From: Leptospirillum sp.
GTDB taxonomy: Bacteria > Nitrospirota > Leptospirillia > Leptospirillales > Leptospirillaceae
Assembly: GCA_027346125.1 (NCBI GenBank)
Contig: DAIEST010000144.1
Location: 1 to 10,853, forward strand
Reading direction: 5' to 3'
DNA: 10,853 nucleotides
Shown: positions 5,936 to 10,853 of the stretch, piece after piece
Layout: each line of letters begins with the position of its first letter
Numbering within the stretch: position 1 is the stretch's first letter
Translations under genes and position numbers: made by a program
Notes under the pieces: model-generated
Told to the model about the DNA's origin: nothing
The model's input: the letters and a program-made list of their open reading frames with translations, nothing else
Databases searched by the model: none

Positions 5936-6217
5936 ATGTCTGTTCTGATCCGCATCCCAACGCCCCTGAGACCCCTGACCAACGGGCAGAACGAAGTCCA
6001 GGAAACGGGAGGCAGCGTGCAGGAAATCCTGGACAAGCTGACTGTCCGCTATCCGGGGATCGGGGAACGGCTTCTGGATGAAAAGGGGGATGTTCGCCGA
6101 TTTATCAATATTTATGTGAACGAGGAAGATATCCGGTTTCGGGATGGAGTCCAGACAGCCCTGAAGGAAGGAGATGAGCTTTCGATCATTCCGGCCATTG
6201 CCGGGGGAAGTCGATGA
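5936..6217 (+). CDS. CysO/MoaD-like sulfur carrier with GGSR C terminus
   Basis: This 93-aa beta-grasp protein resembles mycobacterial CysO more than molybdopterin-synthase MoaD: it shares IPTPLRPLTNGQ at the start, a YPGIGERLLDEKGD segment, RRFINIYVNEEDIRF in the middle, and SIIPAIAGG near the end. CysO-type carriers become thiocarboxylated at Gly-Gly and give sulfur to a PLP enzyme. Here Ser92-Arg93 follow Gly90-Gly91, so a protease must expose the diglycine. A JAMM gene lies three genes downstream. AAGGAG (5924-5929) is 6 nt before the ATG. The last codons overlap the next start (ATGA, 6214-6217). No other molybdopterin genes are nearby, so a MoCo role is less likely. Its immediate partners by position are the threonine-synthase homologue, NIL protein and E1-B. 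Confidence 0.88.
   Translation: MSVLIRIPTPLRPLTNGQNEVQETGGSVQEILDKLTVRYPGIGERLLDEKGDVRRFINIYVNEEDIRFRDGVQTALKEGDELSIIPAIAGGSR
6203..6216 (+). promoter_or_regulatory. Ribosome site of the NIL gene built from the carrier's Gly-Gly codons
   Basis: GGGGGA at 6203-6208 is exactly the codons of Gly90-Gly91, and ATG 6214 follows 5 nt later, overlapping the carrier stop by 4 nt. The Ser-Arg tail is therefore also the spacer between ribosome site and start codon. Confidence 0.75.
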
Positions 6218-6456
6218 CACGTCTGCGCTTTCACATGACATTTCCGGAAGAACGCGTCAAGGAACCGATTCTCTACGAGATTTCCCAGAAGTTCCGGGTG
6301 ATCCCGAATATCCGGAGGGCAGATGTTTCCGACCATTCCGGATGGGTGGAACTGGAACTGGAAGGAGAGCTTCCTGAGATCGAGCGCACGATCGACTATC
6401 TCCGGAAGAGGGGGATCCATGTGGATCCCCTGGAAAAAACCATTCTGGAAGGATAA
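6214..6456 (+). CDS. Stand-alone NIL domain protein
   Basis: The 80-aa protein is a single small alpha/beta domain with two strand-helix repeats (RLRFHMTFPEE, a helix to about 27, FRVIPNIRRADV, WVELELEGEL, then a helix with TIDYLRKRGI). It matches the NIL domain, known as the C-terminal methionine-sensing regulatory domain of MetN ABC transporters and also found alone or fused to ferredoxins. There is no enzyme motif and no cysteine. Set between a sulfur carrier and its E1 in an operon for sulfur amino acids, it may sense methionine or act as an adaptor for the carrier/E1/PLP-enzyme complex. It is coupled by ATGA overlap to the carrier. Domain call is good; function is inferred. Confidence 0.82.
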   Translation: MTRLRFHMTFPEERVKEPILYEISQKFRVIPNIRRADVSDHSGWVELELEGELPEIERTIDYLRKRGIHVDPLEKTILEG

Positions 6457-6471
6457 CCCGGAAGGGACGTG

Positions 6472-7275
6472 ATGGAATTCAGAGAAGATCAGGTGGAGCG
6501 GTACAGTCGCCATATCATCCTGAAGGAAGTCGGAGGAACCGGGCAGAAAAAACTTCTGAACGCCCGGGTTCTGGTGATCGGAGCCGGGGGGCTGGGCAGT
6601 CCCGTCTCCATGTATCTGGCGGCAGCGGGCGTGGGAACGATCGGCATCGTGGACATGGATGATGTCGACCTCTCCAATCTCCAGCGACAGATCCTCCATT
6701 CCACCCAGACTGTCGGGAAGCCCAAGGTCCATTCGGCATTCGAGACCCTGACGGCCATGAACCCGGATGTCCGCGTGATTCCTGTCACGGACAGGCTGAC
6801 CGCCGACAATGTTCTGGACCTGTTCCGCGACTATGATGTCATTGTCGACGGATCCGACAATTTCGGGACCAGGTATGTGGTGAACGATGCGGCCTTTTTC
6901 CTCCGGAAACCCCTTGTGTCCGGTTCAATCCTCAGGTTTGAGGGGCAGGTCATCGTGCTGGAAGGCTACAGGGAGACTCCATGTTACCGCTGCCTTTACC
7001 CCGAAGCCCCGCCTCCGGGCCTGGTTCCTTCCTGTTCGGAAGCGGGTGTTCTGGGAGTTCTGGCCGGAACGGTCGGAACCTTGCAGGCCTCTGAGGTTGT
7101 CAAGCTGATTCTGGGTATCGGGGAGCCTCTCCGCGACCGCCTTCTGATTTATGATGCCCTGGCGATGAGTTTCAGGAAGGTGAGGGTTCCCAAAGACCCG
7201 AACTGTCCCCTTTGCGGCAAGAATCCCCTGATCCACACGGTGTCCGGTTCCACCGACTGGGCATGTTCGATTTAA
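6472..7275 (+). CDS. MoeB/ThiF-family E1-like adenylyltransferase B
   Basis: This is a 267-aa paralogue of E1-A (3862-4674), strikingly similar throughout: RYSRH, GAGGLG, DMDDVDLSNLQRQ, DGSDN with the catalytic Asp, CYRC and CPLC zinc pairs, and SCSEAGVLG. It should adenylate the C-terminal glycine of a trimmed carrier, most likely the CysO-like protein two genes upstream. The C terminus ends DWACSI and lacks a rhodanese domain. Start ATG 6472 has GAAGGG (6461-6466) 5 nt upstream and aligns with E1-A; GTG 6469 would add one residue. Two E1 copies within 3 kb, each next to its own carrier and PLP enzyme, suggest duplication and partner specialisation. Confidence 0.9.
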   Translation: MEFREDQVERYSRHIILKEVGGTGQKKLLNARVLVIGAGGLGSPVSMYLAAAGVGTIGIVDMDDVDLSNLQRQILHSTQTVGKPKVHSAFETLTAMNPDVRVIPVTDRLTADNVLDLFRDYDVIVDGSDNFGTRYVVNDAAFFLRKPLVSGSILRFEGQVIVLEGYRETPCYRCLYPEAPPPGLVPSCSEAGVLGVLAGTVGTLQASEVVKLILGIGEPLRDRLLIYDALAMSFRKVRVPKDPNCPLCGKNPLIHTVSGSTDWACSI

Positions 7276-7297
7276 TCCCCGGCTCCGGAGCCCGAAC

Positions 7298-7720
7298 GTG
7301 AAGGAATGGGATGGACGATTTCCACGTTCCCTGTATGAAGAGATCGTTGCTCATGCCCGGTCGGTTTTTCCGGAGGAGTGCTGCGGTCTTGTGGCCGGGG
7401 ATCGGAATGGTCGACCTGTCAGGGTCATTCCGATGGAAAACTCCCTGCACTCTCCCGTTCGTTATCAGATGGAACCCAGGGAGCAGTTTCAGGTCCAGAA
7501 GTCTCTCCGTTCGGAAGGGCTCGAGATGTGGGCGATCTACCATTCCCATCCGGTGACTGAGCCGGTCCCTTCTGCCACGGATATTCGGCTTGCCTTCTAT
7601 CCCGATCTCATTTATCTTCTGACATCACTGAAGGATACTCCTCCGCTTCTTCGAAGTTTCCGGATCCGGGATGGGCACGTGGAAGAAGCTCCTCTCACAT
7701 TGACCGACGGGATCGCCTGA
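7298..7720 (+). CDS. JAMM/MPN+ metalloprotease (Mec/HcyD-like)
   Basis: The 140-aa protein has the complete JAMM zinc protease motif: Glu27 in PEECCGL, then His82-Ser-His84-Pro, Ser92 and Asp95. JAMM proteins in sulfur-carrier operons act next to a carrier's Gly-Gly: mycobacterial Mec+ releases cysteine from CysO, and HcyD of Wolinella trims a residue from the carrier HcyS. Either role is possible, and both local carriers have tails that need removing. The start is GTG 7298 with GGAG (7287-7290) 7 nt upstream; no ATG in frame fits. The protein is small and soluble, with no signal peptide. The stop overlaps the phoB start by 1 nt (TGATG), so the genes may be translated together. Confidence 0.93.
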   Translation: MKEWDGRFPRSLYEEIVAHARSVFPEECCGLVAGDRNGRPVRVIPMENSLHSPVRYQMEPREQFQVQKSLRSEGLEMWAIYHSHPVTEPVPSATDIRLAFYPDLIYLLTSLKDTPPLLRSFRIRDGHVEEAPLTLTDGIA

Positions 7721-8415
7721 TGAACCGGACAATTCTGATCATTGAGGATGAAACGGATATCCTGACTCTTTTGAAGCACTATCTCCGTCAGGAGCACTTT
7801 GAAGTCGTGGCCGCCCAGAACGGTTTCGATGGACTTGCACAGGCCAAAGCCCTCCATCCGGATCTCATCCTGCTGGATTTGATGCTTCCGGGACTCGATG
7901 GTCTTTCGGTCAACAGGAGTCTCAAGAAGGATCCGCTGACATCGGGGATTCCCGTTGTGATCCTGACCGCCAAAGCGGATGAAACCGACAGGATCATCGG
8001 ACTTGAACTTGGAGCGGACGACTACATTGTCAAACCGTTCAATCCCAAGGAACTGCTGGCGAGAATCAAGGCCATTCTCCGGCGCACCGACCAGGAGCAT
8101 CCCATTCAGAGCGAACGATATCGTGCAGGGGGCGTTGAGCTTGATGTGGCCAGACACGAGGCAAAAGCGGGAAACTCCCTCCTGGATCTGACCGCCAAGG
8201 AGTTCAGCCTTCTGATGACGCTGATCCGGAATGCCGGCAGGGTTCTGGATCGCCAGACGTTGCTTGATCTTGTCTGGGGAACAGAGTACGAGGGAACGGA
8301 CAGAACAGTGGATGTCCATATCCGGCGTCTCCGGAAAAAGCTTGGGGAATACCAGGACAGGATCCTGACGGTCAAACAGATAGGGTACAAGTTTTCTGAC
8401 GCCGATCCGTCTTAG
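7720..8415 (+). CDS. phoB: PhoB/OmpR-family response regulator
   Basis: The 231-aa protein has an N-terminal receiver (1-120) with acidic residues Glu9-Asp10, the phosphoacceptor Asp53 in LLDLMLPG, Thr83 and Lys105 in VKPF, and a C-terminal winged-helix DNA-binding domain (about 130-228) with LTAKEFSLL, RTVDVHIRRLRKKLG and GYKF. This is the PhoB layout. It forms a pair with the adjacent PhoR-type kinase. Phosphate regulation is the likely role, but no pst/phoU gene or clear Pho box is visible. A GGGA at 7709-7712 is the ribosome site, and the start overlaps the JAMM stop, implying read-through from the sulfur operon. A separate promoter was not seen. Confidence 0.88.
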   Translation: MNRTILIIEDETDILTLLKHYLRQEHFEVVAAQNGFDGLAQAKALHPDLILLDLMLPGLDGLSVNRSLKKDPLTSGIPVVILTAKADETDRIIGLELGADDYIVKPFNPKELLARIKAILRRTDQEHPIQSERYRAGGVELDVARHEAKAGNSLLDLTAKEFSLLMTLIRNAGRVLDRQTLLDLVWGTEYEGTDRTVDVHIRRLRKKLGEYQDRILTVKQIGYKFSDADPS

Positions 8416-8423
8416 GGGACTCG

Positions 8424-9770
8424 ATGGGATTCCGCTTCTTCATCCTGCTGGTTTGCCTGTCCTCCTTTGTAGGAGGATGGGTGGCCGCAGACCTCCCTTC
8501 CTTGCATCAATCAGTCCTGTTCGGGTTCATTCTGGCGGGAGCCCTGCTGTTTTTTTCCTATTGGGCGCTCAGAAGCACCGAGCGACAGGTCCGGGATTTC
8601 CTTTCCCGTCCCGATACATCCAAATCGCTCAGCTGGTTTACGGATCTTCTGGATCCCCTCTACGAGGGGACTGTCCACCTTTTTCGGGAAAAGGAGCGGG
8701 CCCGCAACCAGGCGGAGGAAACCTCATCCCGATTTGTCGCGGTTCTGGACCATATGGGAGAGGGGGTGGTCGTCACCGACCTCAAGGGAAAGATCCTTCT
8801 CATCAACAAGGCCTTCTCCAGATTTTTCAAGGTGGATGGGTCTGTCCGGGGAGAGTCGTTCGGACTTCTGGCCCGAAAGGCCGGAATCAATGACCTGATC
8901 GAAGCGGTTCTGGTCCACCGGGACAGCGTTCAGAAGGAGATCGTTTTTTCCGAAACCTCTCCACCCCGGACATGGAGTCTTGTGGGAACAACGGCAAAAG
9001 GGGCTGGACTGACCGATGTCTACGGGGTGTTTCTGCTGTTCGATCTGACGGAAATCCGTCACCTGGAGCGTGTCCGCAAGGATTTTGTGGCGAACGTGTC
9101 CCATGAGATCCGGACACCATTGACATCGATCCGGGGATTTGCGGAAGCATTGGTCGACGGAGCCCTGGAAGATCCTGAGACTTCTCGTGAATTTGTCGGG
9201 ATTATTCTGACCCATGCGCAGAGGCTGGGGGAGATCGTCTCAGACCTTCTCCACCTGTCTGAACTGGAGACCGGAAAGGCGGTCCTGGACTATCGTACGG
9301 TTTCCGTGGGCGCTCAGCTGAGCCGGATCGAAGACCTGTACCGTGCGATTGCACGGAAGAAGAATCTGCGTTTCGCAGTGGAGGCCGTCCCGGAAGGCTT
9401 GGTGTATGAAACCGACGAAGGCAAGATGGACATGGTCCTTACCAATCTGGTCGACAACGCGATCAAATATACCGGATCGGACGGGGAAGTGCGGGTCGGT
9501 GCCCGGCAGGAAGGGGATGAAGTGGTGTTTGAGATCCGGGATACGGGTATCGGAATCCCCCGGACGGATGTGGACAGGGTTTTTGAGCGATTTTACAGGG
9601 TGGATCGGGCTCGTTCCAGGGAGATGGGAGGAACCGGACTCGGCCTGGCCATTGTCCGGCATATTGTCGAGATCCTGAAGGGGACGGTCCGGGTGCAAAG
9701 CACGCCGGGAGAGGGCTCCGTATTCAGCGTGAGAGTTCCCATGGCCCAGTCCCGAAAGGAAAAAAACTAG
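8424..9770 (+). CDS. phoR: PhoR-type sensor histidine kinase
   Basis: The 448-aa inner-membrane kinase has two transmembrane helices (about 4-22 and 31-49) joined by a very short outer loop, so it has no real periplasmic sensor, as in PhoR. A linker and a PAS-like domain (about 100-205, with MGEGVVVTDLKGKILLIN) precede HisKA, with His227 in NVSHEIRTPL. The ATPase domain has the N box NLVDN (341-345), DTGIGIP (373-379) and GTGLGLAIV (403 on). AGGGGA (8414-8419) is 4 nt before the ATG, and the gene starts 8 nt after phoB. It would phosphorylate Asp53 of PhoB. All catalytic motifs are intact. The signal sensed cannot be determined here; in phosphate control it depends on PstSCAB-PhoU, which is not in the window. 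Confidence 0.9.
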   Translation: MGFRFFILLVCLSSFVGGWVAADLPSLHQSVLFGFILAGALLFFSYWALRSTERQVRDFLSRPDTSKSLSWFTDLLDPLYEGTVHLFREKERARNQAEETSSRFVAVLDHMGEGVVVTDLKGKILLINKAFSRFFKVDGSVRGESFGLLARKAGINDLIEAVLVHRDSVQKEIVFSETSPPRTWSLVGTTAKGAGLTDVYGVFLLFDLTEIRHLERVRKDFVANVSHEIRTPLTSIRGFAEALVDGALEDPETSREFVGIILTHAQRLGEIVSDLLHLSELETGKAVLDYRTVSVGAQLSRIEDLYRAIARKKNLRFAVEAVPEGLVYETDEGKMDMVLTNLVDNAIKYTGSDGEVRVGARQEGDEVVFEIRDTGIGIPRTDVDRVFERFYRVDRARSREMGGTGLGLAIVRHIVEILKGTVRVQSTPGEGSVFSVRVPMAQSRKEKN

Positions 9771-9787
9771 CCCTTTCCGGCCAAGGG
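9760..9787 (-). terminator. Possible intrinsic terminator of galE
   Basis: Read on the minus strand, CCCTT (9787-9783) and AAGGG (9775-9771) form a 5-bp stem around a 7-nt loop, and after CTAG comes a run of seven Ts (9766-9760), which is the A run at the end of phoR. A second short hairpin, GGGAA/TTCCC at 9785-9797, lies beside it. The stem is weak and 4 nt from the T run, so this is only a candidate for the convergent junction. Confidence 0.4.
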
Positions 9788-9813
9788 AAGCTTTCCCGAC
9801 GGGTTCTGGTGGA

Positions 9814-10782
9814 CTAGAGTCCCCATCCGGCGGCGCTGTCCTGAATGATTCTGTCGAGGGACGATCGGACCGGGATCCAGGGGAGGATCTGGCGGGCCTT
9901 GCTTCCACTGGCAATCAGAACGGGTACGTCTCCGGGACGACGTTCGACCGTCCTGAACCGGACGGTCTTTCCTGTGAGTTTCTCCGTCGTGCGGATGATC
10001 TCCATGACCGAATGCCCCTGCCCGGTACCAAGATTGAATATCCCGGAAACTTCCCCTTTCAGAAGTCGTTTCAGTGCGATCATGTGGGCTTCGACCAAAT
10101 CCATGACATGAATATAGTCGCGCACACCGGTTCCGTCCGGAGTCGGGTAGTCGTTTCCGAATACTTTCAGTTCAGGGAGCCGTCCGGTCAGTGTGTCGAG
10201 GACGGCCGGAATCAGGTGGGAGCGTGGTATGGCGTGCGAGACGAGTCCGAACGACGGCTCCAGCGCCGCTGCGTTGAAATACCGGAAGATCACCGAAGAC
10301 AGCCCGAACGCTTTTCCGGCAGCAGTGACGAGGCGTTCCGCCGCTTCCTTCGTTTCTCCGTAGGGGTTTCCCGGAGAGAGCGGATCCTCTTCGGTGATCG
10401 GGCCGTTGTTTTTGGTGGCATAGACGGCGGCAGTCGAAGAGAGAATCATGTTCCGTACCCCGAAGGAGCGCATCGTTTCCAGCAGGCGCAACGTTCCGGT
10501 CAGGTTGTTGTCCCAGTATTTCAGGGGTTCGAGAACCGATTCGCCCACTTCGATGGCGGCAGCGAAATGGATGACCGCTTCGACCGGATAGTGGGAGAAC
10601 AGGGAAGTCAGGGCCCGGGGGTCGCGGATATCCCCGACAACGAGGGGAGCTCCGGTCTGGATTGCGACTTCCTTTGTTCCGTGGGAAAGATTGTCGAGGA
10701 TGACTGTATCGAACCCGTTCTGTACCAGGACCCGGACCATGTGCGAGCCAATATATCCTGCCCCGCCCGTTACAAGGATCAT
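9814..10782 (-). CDS. galE: UDP-glucose 4-epimerase family (GalE)
   Basis: The 322-aa protein is an extended short-chain dehydrogenase/reductase that interconverts UDP-glucose and UDP-galactose (or N-acetyl forms) using bound NAD. It has the N-terminal GGAGYIGSH (6-14), Asp30 of DNLSHG for the NAD ribose, GDIRD (50-54), HFAAAIEVGES (72-82), SSTAAVY (115-121), the catalytic YxxxK as Tyr141 and Lys145, RYFNAAA, and the late GTGVRDYIHVMDLVEAH and NLGTGQGHSVMEI. The length is slightly below that of E. coli GalE. GGAAGG (10796-10791) is 8 nt upstream of the ATG. It converges with phoR and likely supplies precursors for surface polysaccharide. Substrate specificity (Glc versus GlcNAc) is not determined. 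Confidence 0.95.
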   Translation of the reverse strand: MILVTGGAGYIGSHMVRVLVQNGFDTVILDNLSHGTKEVAIQTGAPLVVGDIRDPRALTSLFSHYPVEAVIHFAAAIEVGESVLEPLKYWDNNLTGTLRLLETMRSFGVRNMILSSTAAVYATKNNGPITEEDPLSPGNPYGETKEAAERLVTAAGKAFGLSSVIFRYFNAAALEPSFGLVSHAIPRSHLIPAVLDTLTGRLPELKVFGNDYPTPDGTGVRDYIHVMDLVEAHMIALKRLLKGEVSGIFNLGTGQGHSVMEIIRTTEKLTGKTVRFRTVERRPGDVPVLIASGSKARQILPWIPVRSSLDRIIQDSAAGWGL

Positions 10783-10807
10783 GCGACCTGCCTTCCAAGT
10801 ATTGGAT

Positions 10808-10825
10808 GTGAACCGAATCGTTCAC
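10808..10825. repeat. Short inverted repeat upstream of galE
   Basis: GTGAAC (10808-10813) and GTTCAC (10820-10825) are exact reverse complements with a 6-nt spacer, 26 nt before the galE start. The shape fits a dimeric repressor site, but a 6-bp arm pair can occur by chance and no clear promoter boxes were seen between it and the window end. Confidence 0.35.
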
Positions 10826-10853
10826 TGTGATTCTTTCTGTACGGAAGATCCCT

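Noticed and set aside
5278..6081. 267-aa plus-strand open frame within thrC
   Set aside because: It overlaps the end of the well-supported thrC and the start of the carrier in another frame, and is Gly/Arg/Ser-rich with no family motif.
2690..7275. Thiamine or molybdopterin biosynthesis locus
   Set aside because: ThiS/MoaD-like carriers and ThiF/MoeB-like enzymes are present, but thiG, thiC, moaA, moaE and similar genes are absent, and the PLP enzymes and JAMM gene point to amino acid sulfur transfer.
10012..10830. 272-aa plus-strand open frame over galE
   Set aside because: It is opposite a clear GalE-family gene and shows no conserved motif.

Overview
The window reads as one long rightward sulfur/one-carbon operon followed by a leftward galE-type gene. 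No rRNA, tRNA, mobile element or CRISPR array is visible. Base composition is moderately GC-rich and fairly even. Gene content (short-tailed AhcY, ThiS-like carrier + CysM, threonine synthase + CysO/MoaD-like carrier + NIL + E1 + JAMM protease) suggests a deep-branching autotrophic bacterium such as a Nitrospirota/Leptospirillum-type organism. That placement rests on recollected gene order and is an inference, not a proof.

Leader (1-192): a sigma70-like promoter is followed immediately by an RNA that carries the conserved blocks of the SAM-II family riboswitch in the right order and spacing. A strong intrinsic terminator hairpin with nine Ts follows, then the ribosome binding site of metK. 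The 5' strand of aptamer helix P1 can pair instead with the 5' arm of the terminator, which gives a simple SAM-off transcriptional switch.

Operon (193-7720): metK (SAM synthesis) and ahcY (SAH hydrolysis) come first. They are followed by two sulfur-carrier modules. Module A is a 67-aa ThiS-like carrier, a CysM-like PLP enzyme and an E1-like adenylyltransferase. Module B is a threonine-synthase-family PLP enzyme, a 93-aa CysO/MoaD-like carrier, a stand-alone NIL domain, a second E1-like enzyme and a JAMM metalloprotease. Spacing is very tight, with several ATGA/GTGA-type overlaps. Both carriers end a little beyond their glycine motif (GGGM and GGSR), so they need trimming before they can be thiocarboxylated, and the JAMM protease is the obvious trimmer. 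In both carriers the glycine codons also form the Shine-Dalgarno sequence of the next gene.

Together these genes suggest a protein-thiocarboxylate route to cysteine and possibly homocysteine, feeding methionine, then SAM, then SAH recycling, with SAM feedback at the leader. The role of the threonine-synthase homologue in homocysteine formation is a hypothesis.

Downstream (7720-9770): a PhoB-type response regulator and PhoR-type histidine kinase follow the JAMM gene with a 1-nt overlap, probably by read-through. On the minus strand (9814-10782) lies a UDP-glucose 4-epimerase-family gene that converges on phoR.
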